Source: Parapedobacter deserti (GTDB lineage: Bacteria > Bacteroidota > Bacteroidia > Sphingobacteriales > Sphingobacteriaceae). From it: a stretch of DNA of 64,000 nt. A model generated the notes under the pieces. It saw only the letters and a program-made list of their open reading frames with translations, made no database searches and was not told the DNA's origin. The stretch lies in assembly GCF_042646065.1 (NCBI RefSeq), contig NZ_JBHRTA010000038.1, positions 620,001 to 684,000 on the forward strand, read 5' to 3'. Both the position numbers and the translations under genes were made by a program. Positions 51,638-60,448 of the stretch are shown here, piece after piece; position 1 is the first letter of the stretch; every line of letters starts with the position of its first letter.

Positions 51638-53554
51638 ATGAGCAGAACGATCGCATTGATTAGTGAACACGCCTCTCCACTGGCCGTGCTTGGCGGTGTG
51701 GACAGCGGAGGGCAAAACATCTACGTTGGAGAGCTTGCGCGGCAGTTAGCGTCGTTAGGCTACTCAGTTGATATATTTACACGCCGAGACGAAGTGAAGC
51801 TGCCTGCCGAAGTGCATTGGCTTTCCGGTGTCCGGGTCGTCCACGTAGATGCAGGGCCTGCTGAGCCACTGCCCAAAGAGGAGTTGTTTCAATACATGGA
51901 CGAATTTGCGGCATCGATGGAGGCATTCGTGCAAAGCCAACCGTATCGGTACATGCTATTTCACGCCAATTTCTGGATGTCTGGCTATGTGGCCATGTTG
52001 CTCAAGGAGCGATTGGCCATCCCTTTTGTCGTTACGTTTCATGCCTTGGGCAAAGTCAGGCTGATGCACCAGCGCGAGACCGACAGATTTCCAAGCGAAC
52101 GCTGTGAAGTGGAAACCCAGATTATGCAGTCGGCAGACGCCATCATTGCCGAATGTCCTCAGGACGAGGCTGACCTGACCGAGCTGTACCGCGCCGATGC
52201 CCGAAAAATTACGATGATTCCCTGCGGTTTCAGCCCGCATGAGTTTCATCCAATCGATCAGGCCTATGCCCGGATGCTCCTGGATTTGCCTGCGACGGGC
52301 AAAATCATTCTTCAACTGGGAAGAATGGTTCCGCGCAAAGGAATAGATACGGTCATCGAGTCTCTGGCTCTGTTGCAAAAAAACCTGCCGGACGCCCGAT
52401 TGGTGATCGTCGGCGGCGAGTACGAAAAGGCACACCTCCATGCCGACCAGGAATATAGGCGGTTAAGGAAACTTTCCGAGACACTGGGGATAGCTGATGC
52501 AGTATCTTTTGAGGGCCGTAAAAATAGAGAGCAATTGAAGTACTATTACGCAGCAGCCGATGTGTTCGTTTCAACTCCTTGGTATGAACCCTTCGGTATC
52601 ACGCCGCTGGAGGCAATGGCCTGTGGCACGCCTGTAGTCGGAGCCAACGTGGGCGGGATACAATACAGCGTAGCCAATGGCAAGACCGGTTTTCTGGTGC
52701 CCCCGAAAGACCCGGAGGCTCTTGCCCGGAAAACAGGATTGATCCTCAAAAACAACGATTTGCGCAGATCCATGCGGCAAAAATCAATAGCGCGTGTCAA
52801 CGAGTGTTTCACCTGGAAACGAGTGGCTGAGCAGATGGACGTCGTGTACCGTCGCTTCGGTAGCCAGCAACCCGAAGCTGTCGGCGACAACCGGCAGTTC
52901 GTCCGCGACGCATTTTATGAGGCTGCAGATACGTTCCGGTTATCGGCCGAGAGCCTCACCGATGCCATCCTGCACGCAGGTGATACCCTGTCCGCCACCT
53001 TCAAAAAGGGAGGCAAGGTCTTGGTCTGTGGCAATGGCGGTAGCGCTGCTGAAAGCCTCCACTTTTCGGCCGAACTGCTGGGACGCTTCGAAATGCCGAA
53101 AAGAGAAGGCTTGCCTGTCATTTCGCTGGTTGCGGATACCGCTATGCTGACGGCGTGGTCAAACGATGAGTGTTTCGCCGATGTCTTTGCGCGCCAGGTG
53201 GCTGCCTATGGCCGGCCCGGCGATGTGCTCGTGTGCCTGAGCACCAGTGGCAATTCAGCCAATATCCTTAAAGCTATGGATAAGGCAAAACAACTGGGGA
53301 TGGAGTGCATCACCTTGCTGGGTAAAGACGGCGGCCAAGCGAAAGCCAAAGGATCGATCAATATTGTCATTCCGTCCAGCAATACGCAGCGCATTCAGGA
53401 AATGCACCTTCATATCATCCACTTACTTTGCAGCATGGTGGAGCGGGGGCTGACAGACCGACCAGCCGGCCAACGCGCATCGCCATTGCTTCAGAACATC
53501 GAAATATCAGCTCGGAAAAACGGCAAAACATCACATAAGCATGCGGCACCATAA
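51638..53554 (+). CDS. Glycosyltransferase GT4 fused to a GmhA-type sedoheptulose-7-phosphate isomerase
   Basis: A 638-residue two-enzyme fusion. Residues 1-415 are a GT4 transferase: SPLAVLGGVDSGGQNIYVGE near the start and TPWYEPFGITPLEAMACGTP (EX7E) near 310. Residues 425-615 are a SIS domain of the GmhA type with VLVCGNGGSAAESLHFSAEL, LSTSGNSANILKAM and MHLHIIHLLCSMVERGL. GmhA converts sedoheptulose 7-phosphate to heptose 7-phosphate, the first step of ADP-heptose synthesis. No separate gmhA is in the window, so this domain should supply the step for the adjacent gmhB and hldE. The fusion frame is continuous with no stop. Confidence 0.88.
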   Translation: MSRTIALISEHASPLAVLGGVDSGGQNIYVGELARQLASLGYSVDIFTRRDEVKLPAEVHWLSGVRVVHVDAGPAEPLPKEELFQYMDEFAASMEAFVQSQPYRYMLFHANFWMSGYVAMLLKERLAIPFVVTFHALGKVRLMHQRETDRFPSERCEVETQIMQSADAIIAECPQDEADLTELYRADARKITMIPCGFSPHEFHPIDQAYARMLLDLPATGKIILQLGRMVPRKGIDTVIESLALLQKNLPDARLVIVGGEYEKAHLHADQEYRRLRKLSETLGIADAVSFEGRKNREQLKYYYAAADVFVSTPWYEPFGITPLEAMACGTPVVGANVGGIQYSVANGKTGFLVPPKDPEALARKTGLILKNNDLRRSMRQKSIARVNECFTWKRVAEQMDVVYRRFGSQQPEAVGDNRQFVRDAFYEAADTFRLSAESLTDAILHAGDTLSATFKKGGKVLVCGNGGSAAESLHFSAELLGRFEMPKREGLPVISLVADTAMLTAWSNDECFADVFARQVAAYGRPGDVLVCLSTSGNSANILKAMDKAKQLGMECITLLGKDGGQAKAKGSINIVIPSSNTQRIQEMHLHIIHLLCSMVERGLTDRPAGQRASPLLQNIEISARKNGKTSHKHAAP

Positions 53555-54122
53555 GGCAATATTCCTCGATAAGGACGGCACGTTGATCACCAACGTGCCT
53601 TACAATGCCGACCCGGCAAAAATCGAGCTGATTGAAGGTGTAGCAGAAGGCTTGCAACGGCTTGGCTCGCTGGGATATTTGTTCTTTGTAGTGACCAACC
53701 AAGCAGGCGTCGCCAAAGGTTTTTTCACCGAGGAGGCATTGACCGCAGTGGAAGACCGGCTGCAACACCTGCTCAGCAACAATGGCATAGCACTATCGGG
53801 ATTTTATTACTGTCCGCACCATCCGGAAGGGTCCGTGCCGGTATACGCCAAGGCGTGCCACTGCCGCAAGCCTATGCCTGGCATGTTGCTTGAGGCTGCC
53901 CTGAACAATGATGTCCGCCTCGATCAATCGTGGATGGTAGGCGATATCCTCGACGATGTAGAAGCCGGCAACCGCGCAGGTTGTAAAACGGTGTTGGTTG
54001 ACTGCGCACAGCATGAAAGGGCGAAAATATCAACGGATCATCAGTGTCCTACCTTCATTGCCGACGACTTTGGAGAGGCTGCAAACTTAATCATAAAATT
54101 TACCCGCAATGGAGAAGTATAA
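53541..54122 (+). CDS. gmhB: D-glycero-beta-D-manno-heptose-1,7-bisphosphate 7-phosphatase
   Basis: A 193-residue HAD-family phosphatase. Motif I is FLDKDGTLITNVPYN (residues 8-22), with the zinc-binding loop CPHHPEG...CHCRKPMPG typical of GmhB and the C-terminal DILDDVEAGNRAGCKT. It removes the 7-phosphate of heptose bisphosphate, the third step of ADP-heptose synthesis. Its ATG overlaps the preceding fusion gene by 14 bp, and its end overlaps hldE by 14 bp. Confidence 0.93.
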   Translation: MRHHKAIFLDKDGTLITNVPYNADPAKIELIEGVAEGLQRLGSLGYLFFVVTNQAGVAKGFFTEEALTAVEDRLQHLLSNNGIALSGFYYCPHHPEGSVPVYAKACHCRKPMPGMLLEAALNNDVRLDQSWMVGDILDDVEAGNRAGCKTVLVDCAQHERAKISTDHQCPTFIADDFGEAANLIIKFTRNGEV

Positions 54123-55596
54123 TTGGCAATTCACAGAACGGTTCAACCAAAAGAGAATACTGGTGGTTGGCGATTTCATGATCGATGAATACATTGAGGG
54201 GGATAGTACCAGGCTGTCACCGGAGGCTCCCGTGCCGGTGGTGGATATCCGGTCAGACCGGCGGGTGCTGGGCGGCGCGGCCAATGTCGCAGCTAACCTC
54301 AGTGCATTGGGTGCCGAAGTAGTTCTATGTTCGGTCATTGGAGAAGACCGAGATGCCCACCTTGCCTGCTCCCTGGCCGTAGAGGCGGGGTTTTCCCCGG
54401 AATACCTCGTGCGGCAACCCGGGCGTGCAACCCTTGTTAAAACACGCGTATCGGCCGATGGCCACCCGTTGGTACGGTTAGATCGCGGAGATGATACCAC
54501 AATCTCTGCCGACTCCGAACAGCAGCTTATCCGATATCTCCAGCAGCACTTCGATACGTGCGATGGGATTGTGGTGGCCGACTACCACAAGGGTGTAGTA
54601 ACACTCCCGGTAATCGATAGCCTTTTCCGAATGAAGCAGTCACAACCGAAATTCATTGCCGTAGACTCAAAACGGCTGTCGCTGTTCAGAAAAATCGCTC
54701 CTACGTTGGTTAAACCCAACTATGGCGAAGCGATGCGCCTGCTGGGCCAGGAGAAGGGCGCGAAAGACCGGAAAAGGCTGTTGGAAACATGTGGCAAAGC
54801 GCTTTATCAGAAAACCAATGCACAGTGGACGGTGCTCACGCTGGATAGAGACGGGTCTCTATGGTTCGAAAAAGGGAAGTTAGTATTCCACATGGGAGCC
54901 ATCCCGGTGACTACGCCGCATGTATGTGGTGCCGGCGATACTTTTGTCAGCGCCTGCACACTAGCCCTGCTCTCGGGCGCCGATGCCGGGCGCACAGCAA
55001 CGCTGGCCACAGCCGCGGCTACCGTGGCAATCGAAAAGGAAGCAACCTCATTGTGTGGACGGCTCGAACTGCTGGCCAAGCTGGACAACGATCAGAAGCT
55101 CGTCACTTCCTTGACACGGTTGAGGGAAATCGGTATGTTTCATCGGAGCAAAGGTCGTCGCGTAGTGTTTACCAACGGCTGCTTTGATATTCTGCACAGC
55201 GGACATGTCAATTATTTGAGGTTAGCCAAAAAGCTTGGCGATGTGCTCGTTGTCGGCGTCAACAACGACGACAGCATCCGACGGTTAAAGGGTAGTGAGC
55301 GGCCGATCAATGGTTTGGCCGAGCGGCTATCGGTATTGGCTGGTTTGGGTTGTATAGACCACCTGGTGGTCTTCGGCGATCCCGCAGACGACACGCCGGC
55401 GGTACTCATCCGCGCATTATGCCCGGATGTATTTGCCAAGGGTGAGGACTACCGCATTGAGGAACTTCCCGAAAAAGAGCTTGTGGAATCGCTTGGCGGA
55501 CGCGTCCAGCTGATCCCATTGACGGCCAACCGCTCTACTACCCAACTTATACGTCAAATCTACGAGCATACGCACGTCAACAAAGCCATCATTTAG
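54109..55596 (+). CDS. hldE: Bifunctional heptose-7-phosphate kinase/heptose-1-phosphate adenylyltransferase
   Basis: A 495-residue bifunctional HldE. The N-terminal ribokinase-like domain (about residues 1-320) has GGAANVAANLSALGAEVVL and the catalytic Asp in CGAGDTFVSACTLALLSGAD. The C-terminal nucleotidyltransferase domain (about 345-490) has VVFTNGCFDILHSGHVNYLR (HxGH) and KGEDYRIEELPE. It performs the second and fourth steps towards ADP-D-glycero-beta-D-manno-heptose. HldD, which would make the L-glycero form, is not in the window. Confidence 0.95.
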   Translation: MEKYNWQFTERFNQKRILVVGDFMIDEYIEGDSTRLSPEAPVPVVDIRSDRRVLGGAANVAANLSALGAEVVLCSVIGEDRDAHLACSLAVEAGFSPEYLVRQPGRATLVKTRVSADGHPLVRLDRGDDTTISADSEQQLIRYLQQHFDTCDGIVVADYHKGVVTLPVIDSLFRMKQSQPKFIAVDSKRLSLFRKIAPTLVKPNYGEAMRLLGQEKGAKDRKRLLETCGKALYQKTNAQWTVLTLDRDGSLWFEKGKLVFHMGAIPVTTPHVCGAGDTFVSACTLALLSGADAGRTATLATAAATVAIEKEATSLCGRLELLAKLDNDQKLVTSLTRLREIGMFHRSKGRRVVFTNGCFDILHSGHVNYLRLAKKLGDVLVVGVNNDDSIRRLKGSERPINGLAERLSVLAGLGCIDHLVVFGDPADDTPAVLIRALCPDVFAKGEDYRIEELPEKELVESLGGRVQLIPLTANRSTTQLIRQIYEHTHVNKAII

Positions 55597-55603
55597 AGCG
55601 CGT

Positions 55604-56722
55604 ATGGAAAGCTGGAGTACCTGCAAAAACTTGTTAGTCATCCGTCCAGACAATATGGGTGATGTATTAATGAGCAGCCCGGCCATTCGGGCGCTAAAGC
55701 GGAGTTTTGGTAGTAAAATTACCTTGCTTACATCTACCGCCGGCGCCGAGGCTACGAACCTGTTACCGGAGGTGGATGAAACTTTGGTGGCTGACCTTCC
55801 CTGGGTAAAGCACGCGTCAGCGCTCAATCCCGCTTCCTTAGCTGATCTTGCTGCCCGGCTTAAAAAATCAGATTTCGATGGCTGTGTCATTTTCACGGTA
55901 TATAGCCAAAACTCGCTGCCAACAGCGATGATCGCATGGATGGCCGGAATCCCCCGGCGGTTGGCTTACTGCCGTGAAAACCCTTATCAGTTGCTTACGC
56001 ATTGGGTGCCGGACAACGAACCATACACACATATCAGGCATCAGGTGGTGCGTGACCTTGACCTGGTCGAAAAAATCGGTGCGTATTCCTTTGATGACCG
56101 AATCACCATTGCGCTACCCCCCGAAGCGGACGGCATCGCCAAGGCGAAACTTGCGCGAGCCGGTGTAGAATGGGATTGCCCATTCGTGATCTTTCATGCA
56201 GGGGTAAGTGAACCTAAGCGGGCGTTTCCAGCCGAACGTTGGATTGCCTTGGCGCGGCAGCTGATAGCCAGCCGTCCTGTTCAGGTGCTGTTCACCGGCA
56301 ACACCCGAGAAGCAGCCCTTACGGATCGGTTACAGCAGGCCTGTGGGAAAGGGGCGTTCTCGGTAGCAGGGTTATTAGACGTGACGACGTTTGCCGCGGC
56401 CATACGCCGGTCGGCCCTCGTTGTGTCAGTCAACACAGCCACTATTCACTTGGCAGCAGCGCTCGGACGGCCATTGGTTGTACTATACGCACAAACTAAT
56501 CCGCAGCACACCCCATGGCGGTGCCCCCATATGCTCTTCTCGTACAGTGTGTTGGACGAACGACAGAAGAGCCGGAATGAAGTGGTACGTTATGTAGATC
56601 GTGCGCTGTACAACGGGCAGAAGACAGGCCTACCCACCATCGATGAACTTTTAGGCGCAATCGATGTGATGCTCGATGGGCGAGGGGTTGGACAGCCTGT
56701 CCATCAGCGTTTTTTCGACTAA
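55604..56722 (+). CDS. GT9-family heptosyltransferase
   Basis: A 372-residue GT9 enzyme of the ADP-heptose:LPS heptosyltransferase type. The start has LLVIRPDNMGDVLMSSPAIR, the middle FVIFHAGVSEPKRAFPAERW, and the donor site LVVSVNTATIHLAAALGRPL. It lies 8 bp after hldE and probably transfers heptose made by the upstream genes. Its 3' end runs 72 bp into the convergent second GT9 gene. Confidence 0.9.
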   Translation: MESWSTCKNLLVIRPDNMGDVLMSSPAIRALKRSFGSKITLLTSTAGAEATNLLPEVDETLVADLPWVKHASALNPASLADLAARLKKSDFDGCVIFTVYSQNSLPTAMIAWMAGIPRRLAYCRENPYQLLTHWVPDNEPYTHIRHQVVRDLDLVEKIGAYSFDDRITIALPPEADGIAKAKLARAGVEWDCPFVIFHAGVSEPKRAFPAERWIALARQLIASRPVQVLFTGNTREAALTDRLQQACGKGAFSVAGLLDVTTFAAAIRRSALVVSVNTATIHLAAALGRPLVVLYAQTNPQHTPWRCPHMLFSYSVLDERQKSRNEVVRYVDRALYNGQKTGLPTIDELLGAIDVMLDGRGVGQPVHQRFFD

Positions 56723-57664
56723 AGCCAGATCAGGGGTCATATTCCAATCAATCATTGCCAGCGTCGACTTGTTGAGTGGCCGCCACCTGTTTGGTTCGCC
56801 GTCCATGCTGATGATAACGCCGGGAGTACCCAAGGCTGAAGCAAGGTGGGATACGCCTGTGCAGTTGGAAACGATCGCTTTCGACTGCTTAATCAGCGCA
56901 GCCATAGCACCCAGTGACGTTGTACCCGCAACGATGATCGGTGTATGATGCATGGCCTGGGCTACTGCGCTTGCCAGGGGCAGCTCTTCGGCTGTACCGG
57001 TAATAACCACATCGTAGCCCAGCGCAGCACACCGGTCGGCCATGATGGCAAATGCGTTGGGAGGCCACCGCCGCCACGCCGCCCGACTACCGGGATGGAT
57101 GCAGACATATTGACCGGGTTGGGTAGGCAGGGCCAGCGCTTCGGCTTCCGCGTAGTCCTGTTCGTTTAGCGGGAACTCCAAATCCAGGCCTTGGTGCGGT
57201 ACTCCCAAGTGTTGCAACAGCAGCAGGTTGCGGCATACTTCGTGTACATGCGTTGGGTACCTAATGAACAGGCCGTTCTTCGGGTAGTAAACTCCGGGTG
57301 TAAAGAATCCAGTAGTGTGATTAGCTCCGAATAATTCCACCAGCGGGTTCACCAACGTTCCGTTTCCCTGCATCTGCAGTGCCAGGTCGAAACGTTCGGT
57401 CTGCATACGACCGATGAAGGCAGCCAGTTCATGCACAGAATAGGGTTGCTCAGGGAGACCCGGGTAGCCGGGAAAAATTTCCAGCCGATCGATATACATC
57501 GGGAATCGGCGTACAAGCTGTTCGGCCCACGGCAATCCCACCAATGTGATAGACGCCTGTGGCAATCGGTGGCGCAACGCCCGCAACGCAGGGATGGCAC
57601 ATAAGAGATCGCCTAAATGCAAGGCCCTGAAGATCGCTATTTTGTGGATGTCATCAATATGCAT
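56651..57664 (-). CDS. GT9-family glycosyltransferase (second heptosyltransferase-like)
   Basis: A 337-residue GT9 enzyme of the same family as its convergent neighbour. It has IAIFRALHLGDLLCAIPALR near the start, YVCIHPGSRAAWRRWPPNAF, and SKAIVSNCTGVSHLASALGT near the donor site. It is encoded after the GT2 and carbamoyltransferase genes on the minus strand, beyond a 19 bp tandem repeat array. It probably adds heptose or another sugar to the same glycan. Confidence 0.88.
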   Translation of the reverse strand: MHIDDIHKIAIFRALHLGDLLCAIPALRALRHRLPQASITLVGLPWAEQLVRRFPMYIDRLEIFPGYPGLPEQPYSVHELAAFIGRMQTERFDLALQMQGNGTLVNPLVELFGANHTTGFFTPGVYYPKNGLFIRYPTHVHEVCRNLLLLQHLGVPHQGLDLEFPLNEQDYAEAEALALPTQPGQYVCIHPGSRAAWRRWPPNAFAIMADRCAALGYDVVITGTAEELPLASAVAQAMHHTPIIVAGTTSLGAMAALIKQSKAIVSNCTGVSHLASALGTPGVIISMDGEPNRWRPLNKSTLAMIDWNMTPDLALVEKTLMDRLSNPSPIEHHIDCA

Positions 57665-57674
57665 AGTGGAAAAA

Positions 57675-57769
57675 TTAAAGTAAGGGAATTCGTTTAAAGT
57701 AAGAGCGCGCGATTGAAGTAAGAGCGCGCGCTTAAAATAAAAGCACCCGATTAAAGTAAGAGCACACGG
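57675..57769. repeat. Five-copy 19 bp tandem repeat
   Basis: Five contiguous 19 bp units start at 57675, 57694, 57713, 57732 and 57751, each close to TTAAAGTAAGAGCGCGCGA. On the minus strand the unit at 57751-57769 encodes the last residues and TAA stop of the GT2 gene, so the other four look like copies of a gene end into the spacer before the GT9 gene. Units 2 and 3 are nearly identical; units 1 and 4 are more diverged. Confidence 0.85.
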
Positions 57770-58725
57770 TATTTAAAGGCACCGTAACACTGCCAGTAAA
57801 TGGAAAGGAAGGGGATAAACAAGGAGGTAAATACCATTTCAGTTACGTGACGCACAGATTTATCTTTATCGCGGAGGCGTTTCCATGCAAAGCCGCCTAC
57901 ACACAGCAGCCACCCCAGGAATGCAACTTCGGTTACCGTGCGGAAACCTAGGAACAGTGTAATGCATAACGCCAAGAACAGGGACACGGTGATATAGTAT
58001 TGCCAGGCCGGATGCTTCTGGATCTTTTCCCTGTACAGACGGGGATATTTTTTATAAAGCAACGCATTGTACAGTCCTTTCTTTTGCTCCTTTAGGCTAA
58101 TGCCCCAAGGTGCTTGGCGCACCGGGTGCTTTACGACGGCATTGCTGACGTGGACCACTGGAATGCCGCAAGAAATGAACTTGAATTGCAGGTCGCTATC
58201 TTCGCGCCAAGCCATACCGAACCGCTCGTCAAAACCGCCGACTGCCGTCAGGGCATCTTTTGTGCAGCAGCAATTGGCAGTCACGAATTCGGCCGTTTGC
58301 AGCTGCGCGGTATTCCACTCGAAGTCGGTTGGTCGTTGCGGGATGGGTACCTGTACATAGCCTGTCATGGCGAAATGTGGCTGCCCGCCGAAGTGGTGCA
58401 CCAGTGTTTCCAGCCATTCGGGGTGGGGCAGGCAATCGTCATCGGTGAAAGCAATGAGCTGCCCTTCAGCAGCACGCCAACCGGCATTGCGTGCGGCGGC
58501 AGGTCCTTTTTTTATGGAGGTTGATATAAAGCGGAATTTCGCATCGGCTCTGCCCGCATGCCACCTGGCTACCGCATCAGCGGTAGCTGCGTCGGGGCCA
58601 TCGCTGACCACAATAACTTCGAACGCCTTCTCCTCCAGCGTTTGCCCATGCAGCGCCTCCAGGCACTTAACTAAAAGCCGGGGCCGTCTGTAGGTGGGAA
58701 TGACTACTGATATCCTTGTTTCCAT
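57751..58725 (-). CDS. Glycosyltransferase family 2 protein
   Basis: A 324-residue GT2 enzyme. The GT-A domain starts SVVIPTYRRPRLLVKCLEAL; the metal-binding DDD is in AFTDDDCLPHPEW, and the acceptor region has MAWREDSDLQFKF (ED motif). Two C-terminal hydrophobic segments (about residues 240-285) suggest inner-membrane attachment. Its ATG lies 59 bp inside the upstream carbamoyltransferase gene, and its last codons are part of the 19 bp tandem repeat. Sugar and acceptor unknown. Confidence 0.88.
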   Translation of the reverse strand: METRISVVIPTYRRPRLLVKCLEALHGQTLEEKAFEVIVVSDGPDAATADAVARWHAGRADAKFRFISTSIKKGPAAARNAGWRAAEGQLIAFTDDDCLPHPEWLETLVHHFGGQPHFAMTGYVQVPIPQRPTDFEWNTAQLQTAEFVTANCCCTKDALTAVGGFDERFGMAWREDSDLQFKFISCGIPVVHVSNAVVKHPVRQAPWGISLKEQKKGLYNALLYKKYPRLYREKIQKHPAWQYYITVSLFLALCITLFLGFRTVTEVAFLGWLLCVGGFAWKRLRDKDKSVRHVTEMVFTSLFIPFLSIYWQCYGAFKYRVLLL

Positions 58726-60436
58726 ATTGCTTTGAAATCAAAAAGGAACCGATAATCAATACGTCGAACGGTGACGTCCAAAAGCACTCGATGGCGTCCC
58801 GGGGATTGCATACAATAGGCCTGCCCACGGTATTGAATGATGTATTAATCAATACCGGTATGCCGGTGATCCGCTCGAAGGCTTTCAACAGGTCATAGTA
58901 CAACGGATTTTGCGCACGGTTGACCGTCTGGATGCGCGCCGTTCCATCCACATGTTTCACCGCGGGTATCAAGCTTGCCTTGTCCGGCGCTACATCGTTT
59001 ACAAACAGCATGAACGGCGATTGCCGGGCGTCCGTAAACCAGCGCGGTGCATCTTCTTCGGTTACCACAGGCGCCACTGGACGGAAATCTTCGCGGTCTT
59101 TTACCTCATTGAGCCACACCTGCATATCCGGCAGCACGGGTGATGCCAGAATGGAGCGGCTGCCCAATGCGCGGGGTCCGTATTCCATGGCACCCTGAAA
59201 CCAACCGACAATCCGGTTATCGGCAAGCAATTGCGCGGTCTCTTCTGCGATGTTTTCCAGGCGCGTGTAGGGTACCTTAGCTTTTTCGAGGAACTCGGCA
59301 ATTTCGTCATCACTATAAGAAGGACCCCAATAGGCGTGGTCCATTGTAAACATTTTTTTGTCAGTGTTCCGGATGCGGCTGTCAACCCAAAGACCTGCGC
59401 CCAATGCCGTGCCTGAATCTCCCGCCGCAGGCTGTACCCACACCTCATTGAACGGACCGTCGTCGCGGATCCGTGCATTGAGCACGCAGTTCAGCGCCAC
59501 TCCCCCCGCCATGACCAGGTTGGGCTGTTTCGTTTCCCTGTGCAGCCAGTGCACGAGCTCAAGCACGGTCTCTTCCAGTACATATTGAAGCGAACGGGCA
59601 ATGTCAAAGTGGTGGTTCGTAAATGGTTCGTGCCGTAGCCGCGGTGGTCCGAAACGCTCCGCTAACCGTGTATGTTCGATACGATAATCTCCGGGCCCAG
59701 CCATAACGACCATTGCTCTGAAATCCTCGACGAAAGTAGGTTTGCCGTATGAAGCTAACGCCATCACTTTATATTCATCCGAAGAATGAAGGAAGCCCAG
59801 ATAGGTGGTTACTTCCTCATAGAGCAGGCCCAGGGAATGCGGAAGGTTCACCTGCCCAATGCGGGTGATGTTGTGGTTTTGTCCTATGTGATACGACGTT
59901 GTGGCCAGTTCGCCGCGGCCATCCAACACCATTATAGCGGCATCGTCAAACGGCGCTGGCAGGTAAGCACTGGCTGCGTGAGAGAGGTGGTGCTCCACGA
60001 AGTGCCACTCCCAGTGAGCCGGGTCCGCACCCCTGAAGCGCTTTTGCAGGTGATGTGGGTATCCATCTGCCAATTGTCCAGGTGCGTTGATAATCGACGA
60101 CAGGAACAGCCCTTGCCAAGGTTGGTCGTTCGCATCCCAATCGGTCAGACGCAGAGGTATGGAAACCGCGCTTTTTCCAGTCTGCCCTTCATTGTCCAAA
60201 AGATACGGGTCGAATGAATAGGCCACATGGTCTACGTCGTTGAGATGGATCCCGGCAACCCGAAGACAATAGTCGATGGCATGGAAGGGCAGCTCATAAG
60301 TGGAAAATGGAATGGGCCGTTTCCCGTGTTTGATACGAGTAAACCGCTCGTCTTCAGCAGCCGCGAGCAACTCACCATCTTTAATGATACAAGCCGATGA
60401 GTCGTGGAAAACGGCATTTATCCCTAGCGTATACAT
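58667..60436 (-). CDS. NodU/CmcH-family carbamoyltransferase
   Basis: A 589-residue O-carbamoyltransferase. The N-terminal domain has GINAVFHDSSACIIKDGELL and the metal-site HHLSHAASAYL; the ASKHA part has MVLDGRGELATTSYH and MAGGVALNCVLNARI. The C-terminal domain has WFQGAMEYGPRALGSRSILA. It uses carbamoyl phosphate to modify a hydroxyl, often on a sugar. In Pseudomonas LPS a related enzyme (WapO) carbamoylates a core heptose, so the location beside heptose genes suggests the same kind of modification here. That is inference. Confidence 0.9.
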   Translation of the reverse strand: MYTLGINAVFHDSSACIIKDGELLAAAEDERFTRIKHGKRPIPFSTYELPFHAIDYCLRVAGIHLNDVDHVAYSFDPYLLDNEGQTGKSAVSIPLRLTDWDANDQPWQGLFLSSIINAPGQLADGYPHHLQKRFRGADPAHWEWHFVEHHLSHAASAYLPAPFDDAAIMVLDGRGELATTSYHIGQNHNITRIGQVNLPHSLGLLYEEVTTYLGFLHSSDEYKVMALASYGKPTFVEDFRAMVVMAGPGDYRIEHTRLAERFGPPRLRHEPFTNHHFDIARSLQYVLEETVLELVHWLHRETKQPNLVMAGGVALNCVLNARIRDDGPFNEVWVQPAAGDSGTALGAGLWVDSRIRNTDKKMFTMDHAYWGPSYSDDEIAEFLEKAKVPYTRLENIAEETAQLLADNRIVGWFQGAMEYGPRALGSRSILASPVLPDMQVWLNEVKDREDFRPVAPVVTEEDAPRWFTDARQSPFMLFVNDVAPDKASLIPAVKHVDGTARIQTVNRAQNPLYYDLLKAFERITGIPVLINTSFNTVGRPIVCNPRDAIECFWTSPFDVLIIGSFLISKQYGNKDISSHSHLQTAPAFS

Positions 60437-60448
60437 AAAATCTGGGTT

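Noticed and set aside
57675..57769. Possible CRISPR-like array
   Set aside because: The 19 bp units are contiguous without spacers, so it is a simple tandem repeat.
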